NCBI GenBank assembly: GCA_029863705.1
Contig: JAOTUU010000008.1
Span: 1-40,822 of the forward strand
Direction of reading: 5' to 3'
DNA: 40,822 nt
DNA from: Gammaproteobacteria bacterium
GTDB taxonomy: Bacteria; Pseudomonadota; Gammaproteobacteria; Steroidobacterales; Woeseiaceae
Shown: positions 8,847 through 17,186 of the stretch, piece by piece
How the letters are laid out: every line of letters starts with the position of its first letter
How positions within the stretch are numbered: position 1 is the stretch's first letter
The notes under the pieces: generated by a model
Seen by the model: only the letters and a program-made list of their open reading frames with translations
Databases searched by the model: none
Told to the model about the DNA's origin: nothing
Position numbers and translations under genes: made by a program

Positions 8847-9512
8847 CAGTTCTGCAAGGTCGTTAATCTCGTGAACGACGTGATCAGCGTCCCGGACTGA
8901 ATCGCCATTAGGGTTATACCAGCAGGTGGCAATTCCGTAGTTCGCACCACCTTGAATATCGGACGCCAGGTTGTCGCCCACCATCAGAGATCGTTTCCTC
9001 GAAGGGAAATCCAGCGCTTCGAATGCGATGTCGAAGATCTTCGTGCCAGGCTTAGCCGCACCAACCTCGGCTGAGATGACGACAGCATCGAAATACTCAT
9101 CAATACCGAGTCGCTCGATCCGGGTTCTCTGCACTTCACCCAAACCGTTGGTGATCAACGCCAGCGTGGCTTGATCACTGAGTTGCTCAAGCATCTCGCG
9201 GGCACCGTCGTAAAGATCTCCATTCGCCCCCAACCCGGACACAAAATCTTCCGCCATTTGCAGTGGATCAGCATCAATATCTTCCTCTGCAGCCAGGCGC
9301 TCGAAACGTCGCGTGCGTACATGCTGGGGACTTATCTCGCCCCGCTCCACGCGCGCCCAAAGCTCAAGGTTAATGCTTTGATAGCTTGCGGCATATCGCG
9401 CCGGATTGCCTACTCCGGCCGCAGCCATTGTCTGGGCGAAGGCCGCGGACTCAGACGCATCTGAATCGAACAGTGTGTGATCCAGGTCCAGTAAGAACGT
9501 GCTGTATCGCAT
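8826..9512 (-). CDS. yjjG: HAD hydrolase, YjjG-type pyrimidine 5'-nucleotidase
   Basis: A cytoplasmic haloacid-dehalogenase phosphatase of 228 residues, close to the 225 of E. coli YjjG, which dephosphorylates pyrimidine nucleoside monophosphates and clears non-canonical ones. Motif I is L-D-L-D-H-T-L-F-D, with the nucleophilic first Asp. Motif II is ITNG, the motif III Lys lies in GAAKPGTKIF, and motif IV is VGDNLASDIQGG. These features and the cap sequence fit the YjjG/YfnB subfamily. The ATG at 9512 sits directly before the first beta strand, whereas upstream starts (9545, or TTG 9563) only add an unconserved tail. It is convergent with and overlaps the PhyH gene, and divergent from the lipoprotein 5'-nucleotidase gene. 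Together with that neighbour it supports a local nucleotide-dephosphorylation role. Confidence 0.85.
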   Translation of the reverse strand: MRYSTFLLDLDHTLFDSDASESAAFAQTMAAAGVGNPARYAASYQSINLELWARVERGEISPQHVRTRRFERLAAEEDIDADPLQMAEDFVSGLGANGDLYDGAREMLEQLSDQATLALITNGLGEVQRTRIERLGIDEYFDAVVISAEVGAAKPGTKIFDIAFEALDFPSRKRSLMVGDNLASDIQGGANYGIATCWYNPNGDSVRDADHVVHEINDLAELLGLVAV

Positions 9513-9626
9513 GAGCGGCTCTTGCTCCGTAATTTCTACGAGCATACAAGAGCGGCCGCTCAACTGGCTATTTTATTCTGGTATTGTATTTTGTTGTTGC
9601 AATAAATAACTACGGACTGAACCGCT

Positions 9627-11216
9627 ATGCGTGCCTCTCGTTTTTCAAGTCTGCTCCTGATCTTCGTCTTTGCGCTGGTCTCATGTAACAGCAGCGACAC
9701 CGGACAAAGCGCGACTCAATCTCCCGCGACCGAAGACCAGATCGTAACTCTGCTATTTACCAATGACGTCGAAAGTGCCTACGACCCTATACCGGCGTTT
9801 TGGCTGGACGATATTTCGATGATCGGAGGGATCGCTGAAATCACCACTCTGATCGAGTCGCTCCGCGAAACAGAGCCGAACGTATTTCTGTTCGATTCGG
9901 GCGATATTTTCACCGGAGCGCTGGCGAAACTCACGCTGGGCAAACTTGCTTTCGAACTCATGATAACGATGGGCTACGACGCCATGGCGATCGGCAATCA
10001 CGAATTCGAGTACGGCCACAAGATATTTGCGTGGGAGAAGAACAGAGCACCGTTTCCGGTTCTCGGCGCCAACTTCTACTACAAAGACACTGACCACCCC
10101 TACGCCCAGGCGCATGCAGTCATCGAGCGCAATGGCCTGCGCATCGGTGTAATCGGCATTATGGGACAGGACGCCGTCTCAGCCATCATTCCGTCTTACA
10201 TCGCCCCTCTGGATGTCCGCGATCCGGCCGACGCGGTTCGCAAGTCCGTTGCCGAATTGCGAGACCAGGTGGATCTTATCGTCTTGCTGACACATCAGGG
10301 TAAGACTGCGCCGATGCAAACTGACGCCGAATCGGATCCGAGGTTACAGCGAGATATCGACGCTGATATCGCACTCGCCGGCGCCGTCGAAGGCATTGAC
10401 GTCCTCTTTGCAGGACATGCCGATGCCGGAACACCAGAGCCAGTCGTCCACCCCGAAACCGGGACACTGATCATGCAGACGTACGGACAGGCAACGCATC
10501 TCGGCTATCTGCAACTCCGGCTGGATCGCGAGACCGGCGCCATTACAAGTTACGACGGCAAACTGATCCCGGTCGAATCTTCAAAACTCGACCCGGACCC
10601 GAGGATGCTCGCCAAGTTGAAGCACTATCGGGACCAGAACGCGGAGATCATGGCCAAGGTGGGTGCAACAGAGGCAGCAATGATTCGCCGCTATATCGAG
10701 GAATCGGATATCGGCAACCTGTTCGCCGATATCTTCGTAGCAGTAAGTGGCGCTGATATCGGGTTTGTGCACGGCGGCAGCCTGCGCAAGGATTTACCCA
10801 AGGGCGACATCCGCCTGGTGGATATCCTCGACTCTTACCCGTTTGTCGACGATGTGAATGTGAAAGAAATGAGCGGCGCACAGATTCGTCGTGCGCTGGA
10901 ACAATCGCTGACGTTTGAGCGCGGGATGCTGCAACTATCGGGACTCGAGATGATCTACGACCTGGATCAACCTGAATACAGTCGCATTGTGTCACTGAAA
11001 CGGAATGGCCAGCCGGTAGTCGACAGCGATCGCTTTACCGTGGCTGCACCTGGATTCCTGACCGAAGGCGGCGACCTTTACGATTCCTTTCCCGAATCTG
11101 AAGTGATTCAAAGTTTCGGCAAGGTATCCGATGTCATTATCGAGCACTTTCGCAACCACGAAGTTGTCAGCCTGCCCAAACGCGGTCGACAGTTGGAAAC
11201 TGTAAAAAGTCAGTAG
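9627..11216 (+). CDS. Lipoprotein 5'-nucleotidase / UshA-like metallophosphatase
   Basis: A 529-residue bifunctional-nucleotidase family protein, expected to dephosphorylate extracytoplasmic nucleotides. The N-terminus is a lipoprotein signal with the lipobox LVSC at C20. A calcineurin-like metallophosphatase domain spans about residues 38-320: FTND, then FDSGD, GNHEFEYG, LLTHQG and AGHADA. A 5'-nucleotidase C-terminal substrate-binding domain follows, with the familiar HGGSLRKDLPKGDI. The first motif reads N-D47-V-E49 where UshA-type enzymes have D-x-H, so one metal ligand may be Glu. The gene starts a tight run: the alcohol dehydrogenase begins 11 nt after its stop, followed by the aldehyde dehydrogenase and the thymidylate-synthase-like protein. 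It is the main candidate for turning extracellular nucleotides into the nucleosides used by the deaminases and phosphorylase nearby. Confidence 0.9.
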   Translation: MRASRFSSLLLIFVFALVSCNSSDTGQSATQSPATEDQIVTLLFTNDVESAYDPIPAFWLDDISMIGGIAEITTLIESLRETEPNVFLFDSGDIFTGALAKLTLGKLAFELMITMGYDAMAIGNHEFEYGHKIFAWEKNRAPFPVLGANFYYKDTDHPYAQAHAVIERNGLRIGVIGIMGQDAVSAIIPSYIAPLDVRDPADAVRKSVAELRDQVDLIVLLTHQGKTAPMQTDAESDPRLQRDIDADIALAGAVEGIDVLFAGHADAGTPEPVVHPETGTLIMQTYGQATHLGYLQLRLDRETGAITSYDGKLIPVESSKLDPDPRMLAKLKHYRDQNAEIMAKVGATEAAMIRRYIEESDIGNLFADIFVAVSGADIGFVHGGSLRKDLPKGDIRLVDILDSYPFVDDVNVKEMSGAQIRRALEQSLTFERGMLQLSGLEMIYDLDQPEYSRIVSLKRNGQPVVDSDRFTVAAPGFLTEGGDLYDSFPESEVIQSFGKVSDVIIEHFRNHEVVSLPKRGRQLETVKSQ

Positions 11217-11227
11217 CGAGAAATCTC

Positions 11228-12376
11228 ATGCCGGTCGACGAACTCGAAATTCAGGCCGCGGTTGCGCACAGCAGCGGCGAGCCTTTTGTTACCGAGAAGC
11301 TTCACTTAAGAGCTCCTGCGGCCAACGAAATACGCGTAAAGATCATTGCTACCAGCGTGTGTCACACGGACTTGATGACCAAAGACGAGGCTCTTTGTGA
11401 GTTTCCCATTGTTCTTGGCCACGAGGGTGCCGGGGTTGTTCACGCGTTGGGCGATAGCGTCACTGAGTTTGATATCGGGGACCATGTTGTCCTGAGTTAC
11501 GATTATTGCGGTCAGTGTCGACAGTGCAAGGACCACAAACCCTCGTACTGCAACGACCATGGCAGCTTGAACTTCGCCGGAATCAGGCCCAACGGGGACA
11601 AGACGCATCGTCGTCCGGTTAGTGAAACGGCGGACGTGTTTGGCTCTTTCTTCCAGCAGTCATCATTCGCAACGTATGCGCTGAGTCATGTCAGCAACAC
11701 GATCAAGGTGGACAAATCCCTGCCCTTGCCAATGCTGGCACCACTGGGCTGCGGTGTGCAGACCGGTGCGGGCACGGTCCTGAATACGCTGCAGGTTAAA
11801 TCGGATACCAGCATTGTTGTGTTCGGCTGCGGCTGCGTTGGTCTTTCGGCGATTATGGCTGCGAAAGTGGCGGACGCGAAAAATATCGTGGCGGTGGATG
11901 TCAATCCGGCTCGCCTGCAAATGGCTCTCGACCTGGGTGCCAGCCACGCTCTCGCGCCAGCAGATTTTGCCGAGGCCGCGTCACTGGTCGAGCATGTGAA
12001 GTCCATTTCACAGGGCAGCGGTTGTCAATATGCTATCGATACCACGGGTGTACCCAGCGTTCTCCGCCAGGCCTTCGATTGTTGTGGGCCGCTCGGTGTG
12101 ACGGCAATGATTGCGCCTGGCGTACCTGGCACGGAAGTGTGTATCGAGATGCTGGGCCTGCTGCCCGGCAAGTCCTTACGCGGGGTTATACAGGGCGACT
12201 CGGTCTCAAAGATTTTCATACCTGAGCTGATTGATCTTTGGCAGCGAGGCCAGTTTCCTTTCGAAAAAATGCTTACAAGATATGCATCGATCGACAAAAT
12301 TGAAGATGCCGCGCAGGCAATGGGTCGCGGCGAAATTATCAAGCCCATCGTAATTATCGACCCGGAGTTTGAGTAG
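11228..12376 (+). CDS. Zinc-dependent alcohol dehydrogenase (aryl-alcohol/class III type)
   Basis: Predicted NAD-dependent, medium-chain zinc alcohol dehydrogenase of 382 residues, cytoplasmic. Catalytic zinc ligands are C45 (ATSVCHTD), H65-E66 (GHEGAG) and a Cys in PLGCGVQTGAG. The structural zinc lobe shows four cysteines, C94, C97, C100 and C108 (CGQCRQC...YC). The Rossmann fingerprint reads VVFGCGCVGLSA with Cys in the usual Gly-rich turn, followed by AVDVNPARL with the Asp that favours NAD over NADP. The pattern is closest to the benzyl-alcohol or formaldehyde (class III) group; the real substrate is open. Its stop lies 4 nt before the aldehyde dehydrogenase start, so the pair probably oxidises an alcohol through an aldehyde to an acid. 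Confidence 0.88.
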   Translation: MPVDELEIQAAVAHSSGEPFVTEKLHLRAPAANEIRVKIIATSVCHTDLMTKDEALCEFPIVLGHEGAGVVHALGDSVTEFDIGDHVVLSYDYCGQCRQCKDHKPSYCNDHGSLNFAGIRPNGDKTHRRPVSETADVFGSFFQQSSFATYALSHVSNTIKVDKSLPLPMLAPLGCGVQTGAGTVLNTLQVKSDTSIVVFGCGCVGLSAIMAAKVADAKNIVAVDVNPARLQMALDLGASHALAPADFAEAASLVEHVKSISQGSGCQYAIDTTGVPSVLRQAFDCCGPLGVTAMIAPGVPGTEVCIEMLGLLPGKSLRGVIQGDSVSKIFIPELIDLWQRGQFPFEKMLTRYASIDKIEDAAQAMGRGEIIKPIVIIDPEFE

Positions 12377-12380
12377 TTAC

Positions 12381-13829
12381 ATGCAACTGAAAAATAAAGA
12401 TTTGTTGTTGACCGACGGCTGGATCAATGCAGCGGAGTTTCGTTCAAAGCGGCAGTTCGCTGTAGATGACCCCGCCACACGCGAAGACATCGCAACGGTT
12501 AGCGATCTCGACGCGACGCACGCGAAGCAGGCAATTGCCGCGGCAACAACAGCATATGGCCATTGGAAAACTGTTCCCTCGCAGGAACGGATCCATGCCG
12601 TTCTGCGTTGGGCGGAACTAATTGAGGAGAACGCCGAAGACCTGGGTGTAATCATAAGCACCGAGAGCGGCAAGCCGCTGCGCGAGGCAAAAGGTGAATC
12701 CCTGCAGTGCGCGGCGTTGTTGCGCTGGTACGCCGATGAAATCCAACGGTGGAACACAGACAATCGTCCCGCGCCTGTTTCGGGTCAGCAAAACTATACG
12801 ATCAAGCAGCCCGTCGGCGTCGTTGCATGTATTACGCCATGGAATTTCCCGGCGGCCTCGGTGATCGTTAAGGCCGGTGCCGCCATCCTTACTGGCTGCA
12901 CGACCATTGTTAAACCATCCGACCTGACCCCACTTATCGCACTGGCATTCGCGCGTCTGTCTGCCGCCGCAAACCTGCCTGCCGGCGTTTTCAACGTACT
13001 GCCCTGCAAAGACCCGACGGAAATCGGCAACGAGCTTTGCAGCAATCCGGATGTACGCATGCTGTCGTTCACCGGGTCGACCCGGGTGGGCAAGAAACTC
13101 TATGCCGCTTGTGGCGATACCGTTAAGCGACTCGCCCTGGAGTTGGGAGGCAATGCGCCGTTCATCGTATTCGATGACGCGGACCTGGATCTGGCGATTG
13201 ATGGCGCGATAGGCGCCCGCTATTACAACAGCGGCCAAATATGCGTCGGCGCCAATCGCTATTTTGTGCACAGTAGCGTTTACGGAGAGTTCGCGCGCAG
13301 GCTCGCAGACCGTGTCAGCAAGATGCAAGTCGGTAACGGCTTCGACCCATCCAGCGACATCGGCCCGATGATCAACCAGGCAGCGATAGACCGTCTGACG
13401 CATGTAATTGAAAGCGCGACCGAAATGGGCGCCGAAGTACTTGCGGGCGGTGGCCAGGACGATGCATCGACATTGTTTTTTCAACCCACCGTATTAATCG
13501 GCATGACTCCCGACATGCCGGCATATACAACCGAAATCTTTGGTCCCGTCACCTGCCTGTACGAATTCGAAAACGAAGATCAGGTCGTGGCGCTTGCCAA
13601 TAACACTGAAGCCGGCCTGGCTGCGTATGTCTACTCGCGTGATACCAGCCGCCTCGCAAGAGTTAGCGAAGCGCTGGAAGCGGGTGTCGTGGGTGCAAAT
13701 TCATCCTCAATCTTTGCCAACGACTTGCCGTTCGGTGGCATCAAGCAATCCGGCCTTGGCCGGGAGCATGGTTCCCAGGGGCTTGAGGAATACGTCGAGA
13801 CGAAAAGTATCTGCCTGGTGTCGCAATGA
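12381..13829 (+). CDS. Aldehyde dehydrogenase, succinate-semialdehyde (GabD) type
   Basis: NAD(P)-dependent aldehyde dehydrogenase of 482 residues, the same length as E. coli GabD. Catalytic residues are visible: N155 in TPWNFP, E254 in LELGGNAPF and the nucleophile C288 in GQICVGANR, as in the SSADH group (the second, redox-sensing Cys of some SSADHs is absent). FGGIKQSGLGREHG and an EYVETKSICL-type ending are typical of this group. The ATG at 12381 is chosen; a TTG at 12369 would overlap the upstream stop and sits too close to the GGAG. Substrate assignment as succinate semialdehyde is plausible but not proven; its neighbours suggest an aldehyde produced by the adjacent alcohol dehydrogenase. 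The downstream gene starts in a 4-nt ATGA overlap with its stop. Confidence 0.85.
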   Translation: MQLKNKDLLLTDGWINAAEFRSKRQFAVDDPATREDIATVSDLDATHAKQAIAAATTAYGHWKTVPSQERIHAVLRWAELIEENAEDLGVIISTESGKPLREAKGESLQCAALLRWYADEIQRWNTDNRPAPVSGQQNYTIKQPVGVVACITPWNFPAASVIVKAGAAILTGCTTIVKPSDLTPLIALAFARLSAAANLPAGVFNVLPCKDPTEIGNELCSNPDVRMLSFTGSTRVGKKLYAACGDTVKRLALELGGNAPFIVFDDADLDLAIDGAIGARYYNSGQICVGANRYFVHSSVYGEFARRLADRVSKMQVGNGFDPSSDIGPMINQAAIDRLTHVIESATEMGAEVLAGGGQDDASTLFFQPTVLIGMTPDMPAYTTEIFGPVTCLYEFENEDQVVALANNTEAGLAAYVYSRDTSRLARVSEALEAGVVGANSSSIFANDLPFGGIKQSGLGREHGSQGLEEYVETKSICLVSQ

Positions 13830-14398
13830 CGACGGAACACCAAAGCTGTCGCTCCGCCTTTATGCACATGAGTGAAGTCAGCAAGAGGCAACAAGTTCGC
13901 AATTTCGTCCAGTCACTGGATATGAGCGATTACCTGGTCGAGACGGACCTCTTTCCCAGAGAGGTGCTGGAAGCATACAGCGCACTCAATATGGAAATGA
14001 AAATCACCGACGAGCAAGCGCAGTACGTGGACGAGCAGCGGGGTGGCTCTCAGGGCAACTATCGCGAAGGCATGAAGCAAAAGATTGCAAACGTGGTTGA
14101 TTGCCTGGCCCACTATCCGCAATCAAAGCGTGCGGTAATTACCGTTTGTAACGAGCCTATGCCCGAACACAGCGATGACGCGAATGCCAAGTGTCTGCGT
14201 GAACTACACCTTTATCTGGATGAGGAAGACAAGCTTAGCGGTACTGTGTTCTTCCGTGCCCAGGCGGCTTTCCTGTTTCCGAAGAACATCCATCTGATCG
14301 GCTCGATAATGTCGGAGATAGCACGGCAGCTGCCACAGAAACCAGCATTGGGAAGTTTGTTCTATCTGGCAACGGTACTGGTTGCGGATCGGTCTTAG
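13826..14398 (+). CDS. Short thymidylate-synthase-like protein lacking C-terminal substrate residues
   Basis: A 190-residue protein that aligns by eye with the middle of thymidylate synthase. SKRAVITVCN (100-109) matches the SRR...VSAWN stretch, and K-C123-L-R-E-L-H-L-Y-L matches P-C-H-x6-Y-V around the catalytic Cys. DKLSGTVFFRAQ (135-146) matches GKLSCQLYQRS, and AAFLFPKNI matches VFLGLPFNI. The residues after that, where the family has G-D-x-H-x-Y, read LGSLFYLATVLVADRS, so the ribose-binding His and Tyr are gone and the chain stops about 70 residues early. The gene overlaps the aldehyde dehydrogenase stop by 4 nt (ATGA), so it is translationally coupled. It is probably not a working ThyA; it could be a diverged nucleotide-modifying or regulatory member of the fold. 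Its 3' end overlaps the convergent phosphorylase gene by 4 nt. Confidence 0.7.
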   Translation: MTTEHQSCRSAFMHMSEVSKRQQVRNFVQSLDMSDYLVETDLFPREVLEAYSALNMEMKITDEQAQYVDEQRGGSQGNYREGMKQKIANVVDCLAHYPQSKRAVITVCNEPMPEHSDDANAKCLRELHLYLDEEDKLSGTVFFRAQAAFLFPKNIHLIGSIMSEIARQLPQKPALGSLFYLATVLVADRS

Positions 14399-15318
14399 AC
14401 CTGAATACCGTTCAAATCACACATGGCGCCCAATGCGATGCTGATGGCGCCCTCCACGCTGGCTGCGTAATCAAGAATAGCGGTACTGGCTGTCGGCTTA
14501 CTGATGATGGGACATATAGTGCCAACCAGGCAGCCCAGGTGGCCGGCAACATGAAACAACAAGCTTGACTCCATTTCCATATTTACGACCCTTTGGTCCT
14601 GCACCTGCAGATCAGACAGCTGTGTCTTGATGGACGGGACCGTATTCACAAGACCCTCTATGTATCGGCCAGACGGCCCGTAGAAACCCGGCGTCGCGGC
14701 GGTGATCCCGGTGACGTAATCGACATTCAGGGAGCTTGCGCGGTCAGCCAGTGCGGCCACTACGCTCGGCGAGGCCTTGGCGGCGTAAGGGATTATTTTG
14801 CTCCGGAACCTCGCAGCCTCCGAAGTCGAATTTACAAGTATTTCAAATGCTTGCCGCTCAATATCTGTGACGACCTGGTCGGCTGGCGGATGATCGTAGT
14901 ACAAACCGGCGTTATCCAGCCCGAGCGCATAAGTTGATATCGCCATTGTTCCCGGTTCGATATCGTCCTGGGTTCCTGCAGAGGTCCCGATGCGGATGAA
15001 TTTCAGCGGCGCTGTTCCCGACCGATACTCGCTACTGTCGAAATCGAAAGCATGCACCGTGTATGCTTCGACCAACGCGATTTCGACGTTGTCGACCCCG
15101 ATGCCGGTGCCAATAACGGAAACCGGCATACCCTTGTAACTACCCGTAAAAGTGACGTATTCCCTGTGCCTTACTTCGGCACTGACAGTGTCGAATCGTT
15201 TGGCCACCCGAGTCGCCCGAGCCGGGTCACCCACCAGGAAAACATTTGCAGCCAGTTGACCCCTGGTCAGACCGAGATGGAGAACCTTGCCATCAATGAC
15301 GACGATCTCTGACTTCAT
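14395..15318 (-). CDS. Nucleoside phosphorylase (uridine phosphorylase / PNP family)
   Basis: Predicted cytoplasmic phosphorylase of 307 residues that splits a nucleoside with phosphate into base and (deoxy)ribose-1-phosphate. Family marks are FLVGDPARATRVAKRF (phosphate loop), GTGIGVDNVEIALVE, FIRIGTSAG (the Arg and Thr-Ser phosphate contacts) and VVNMEMESSLLF, where the ribose-binding Glu-Met-Glu lies. It is longer than E. coli Udp (253), with extra sequence in the middle and at the N-terminus. The base specificity cannot be read off; the EMES form fits uridine phosphorylase-type enzymes. The ATG at 15318 is chosen because it directly precedes the conserved core and has a promoter 5 nt upstream. 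It is divergent from the kinase-Qng1 gene, so the two may be coregulated. The product of this reaction is the substrate of DeoB, encoded at 28026-29225. Confidence 0.88.
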   Translation of the reverse strand: MKSEIVVIDGKVLHLGLTRGQLAANVFLVGDPARATRVAKRFDTVSAEVRHREYVTFTGSYKGMPVSVIGTGIGVDNVEIALVEAYTVHAFDFDSSEYRSGTAPLKFIRIGTSAGTQDDIEPGTMAISTYALGLDNAGLYYDHPPADQVVTDIERQAFEILVNSTSEAARFRSKIIPYAAKASPSVVAALADRASSLNVDYVTGITAATPGFYGPSGRYIEGLVNTVPSIKTQLSDLQVQDQRVVNMEMESSLLFHVAGHLGCLVGTICPIISKPTASTAILDYAASVEGAISIALGAMCDLNGIQV

Positions 15319-15323
15319 ACTTG

Positions 15324-15353
15324 AAAATACCCGGCACGTGAGAAATGTGTTAA
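15324..15353 (-). promoter_or_regulatory. Candidate promoter of the nucleoside phosphorylase gene
   Basis: On the minus strand, TTAACA (15353-15348) and TATTTT (15329-15324) are 18 nt apart. Only 5 nt separate the -10 box from the ATG at 15318, and no ribosome site is present, so the mRNA may be leaderless. Confidence 0.5.
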
Positions 15354-15369
15354 TGAAGATTATTACACT

Positions 15370-17169
15370 TTGCTGGCGGCGCGACGATTGAGTGACATAC
15401 ACATACTAATTATTGGCGGTGCATCACTCGACACGCTGGATGGTGCTGATCAGCTGGTTGCCGGCGGCGCCGGTATGTACACAGCAATGGCATCGCGGCG
15501 CAGCGGCGCGTCGGTTACTTTGTTCGCACCAAGGCCGGAACCGGTTCCGGCCGCCCTGCAGCAGGTTGCCGCGAGCGTGTCGTGGCTCGGTCCGACCGTC
15601 GCGCAGCAAGACCTGCCACATTTTGAGATAACACACCGGGATGGCGAGACCCGATACGTGCAGGCACGCTTTGGCGCGGAGGCGTCGATATCACCGGCGA
15701 GTCTGCCCGCCGATCTGTCCGGCTTTGACTGCGTCCATCTTGTGCCGCTCGGCAATATCCGCAACCAATACGATTTTATGCTCGCCTGCCGCGCAAATGG
15801 CGCACGCAGGATATCTGCCGGAACCGCCCTTGATTTGATTGACGAACAGCCGGATGACGCGTCTGCTCTCTTGGATGGGGCGGACTTCTTTTTCATGAAT
15901 GAGAAAGAGGCCGTACGCTTGTTTGGATCGATGGCTGCAGTCAGGTCCCGAACCGGGCAGACGATTTTTGTTACCCAGGGCAGTGATGGTGCGACGGTTG
16001 TGCAGGGCGACATTGCTACTCAGTTACCCGGCGTTGCGGCAACAGTCCGGGATCCGACCGGCGCTGGGGACACCTTTTGTGGCGCAACACTTGTCGGCTT
16101 GTCACGAGGTCATCACCCGGTCATGGCGGCGCGCAATGCGATGCCACTTGCGGCACAAATGATCGGAGACGTCGGACCGGCCGCACTATTGCTCTCATCG
16201 CCGCCACCAGGCTCACCGACTGACGAGCGTGTAGTTGTTAGCCCTGCACAGATAAGTCGAATCGCTGCGCTGATATCCGAACTCGAGGATGTCACGCCAT
16301 ACGCATTTACAGGCCCTGACCTTCCGAGGCCTGGTCACCCGGCATCGCTTGATTATTTCTTCGCGTCAACGCTACAGCAGTTCAGCTTCTGGTCGACGAA
16401 CGGCGGTCGATACGAACGCCCGCTGGTCGCCACCGTCGACGGAGAAGAACGCAAGGGTGCGTTCTATCTGTTTCGTGCCTATCTCCGCTGGCTCGAAAGT
16501 AGTCCGGAGATGCTAACGCCCGCGGGCCAGGCGGAACTGAGCAACGCAGACATGAAGGCAGTGTTTCGCGCCGATGACGGCACGCATCCGATGCCCGCCC
16601 TCGAATTACACCTGCAGTTGGCGCGCCAGTACGGGCGCGACATGCTGGCGCTCGGTCTGACGCCGCAGGAGGTGCTGGAGCAGGTCAATACCTCAGCTAC
16701 GCCGCTGCGCACGCTGTTTCAAATCCTCGATCATGTCGGCGGTTACAAAGAAGACCCGCTGCGAAAAAAGGCGGCGCTACTGGCCATCATCTTGCAGCAA
16801 CGGCCGGAAGCGTTCCTTGCCAGCCGCGAAGACAAAGTGCCGCCCGTGGTCGACTACCATGTCATGCGCTCCTGCCTGCGCACCGGCCTGGTCGACGTGG
16901 TGGACAACGAGCTCGCGAGCAAGTTGGTCGGGCGACAACTATTGTCCCAAGCCGAAGAGTGGGCGGTGCGAAACGCCGCACACCATGCCGTTGAACGCGT
17001 CGTCTCTGAATCAGGTAAGAGCATGGGCGCGGTGGACTGGTTCTTTTTCCAGGCGCGCAAACGCTGCCCCGAAATGACTGAACCACGCTGCAGCTTTTGT
17101 GCGGTCGAACCTGTTTGCGCCAAGCGCAAAGAGCTTTTTCAACCAGTACGCAGGACGAGCTTTTACTGA
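15370..17169 (+). CDS. PfkB nucleoside kinase fused to Qng1-like queuosine-salvage domain with C-terminal 4-Cys loop
   Basis: A 599-residue fusion. Residues 1-300 form a PfkB/ribokinase-type kinase: GGASLDTLDG, AGGAGMY, the N-E-K-E box (177-180) and the ATP-site D-P-T-G-A-G-D (228-234). Residues about 325-545 resemble eukaryotic/bacterial Qng1 (DUF2419, queuosine-5'-phosphate N-glycosylase): TLQQFSFWS matches TLNFSFWS, then a GxxxGxxxLxRA segment, MKAVFRADD...MPALELH matching NILRSD...MPLVEER, KKAALLAIIL, and VVDYHVMRSCLRTG matching FADYRLPQVLAHLG. The tail carries C566-x7-C574-x2-C577-x5-C583, like the Fe-S loop of HhH-GPD glycosylases. Inferred role: phosphorylate a nucleoside (queuosine is the obvious candidate) and release the base. 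There is no ATG before the first kinase strand. TTG 15370 is used; TTG 15388 is an alternative. The fold match is from memory, not a search. Confidence 0.72.
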   Translation: MLAARRLSDIHILIIGGASLDTLDGADQLVAGGAGMYTAMASRRSGASVTLFAPRPEPVPAALQQVAASVSWLGPTVAQQDLPHFEITHRDGETRYVQARFGAEASISPASLPADLSGFDCVHLVPLGNIRNQYDFMLACRANGARRISAGTALDLIDEQPDDASALLDGADFFFMNEKEAVRLFGSMAAVRSRTGQTIFVTQGSDGATVVQGDIATQLPGVAATVRDPTGAGDTFCGATLVGLSRGHHPVMAARNAMPLAAQMIGDVGPAALLLSSPPPGSPTDERVVVSPAQISRIAALISELEDVTPYAFTGPDLPRPGHPASLDYFFASTLQQFSFWSTNGGRYERPLVATVDGEERKGAFYLFRAYLRWLESSPEMLTPAGQAELSNADMKAVFRADDGTHPMPALELHLQLARQYGRDMLALGLTPQEVLEQVNTSATPLRTLFQILDHVGGYKEDPLRKKAALLAIILQQRPEAFLASREDKVPPVVDYHVMRSCLRTGLVDVVDNELASKLVGRQLLSQAEEWAVRNAAHHAVERVVSESGKSMGAVDWFFFQARKRCPEMTEPRCSFCAVEPVCAKRKELFQPVRRTSFY

Positions 17170-17186
17170 CGTCGTGATTTTCCCGG

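Noticed and set aside
12369-12380. TTG start of the GabD-like dehydrogenase overlapping the alcohol dehydrogenase stop
   Set aside because: It is too close to the GGAG sequence to be used, and the ATG at 12381 gives the exact length of known GabD proteins.
13826-14398. Calling this gene thyA
   Set aside because: It lacks the H-x-Y ribose motif and the C-terminal third, so thymidylate synthase activity is not supported.
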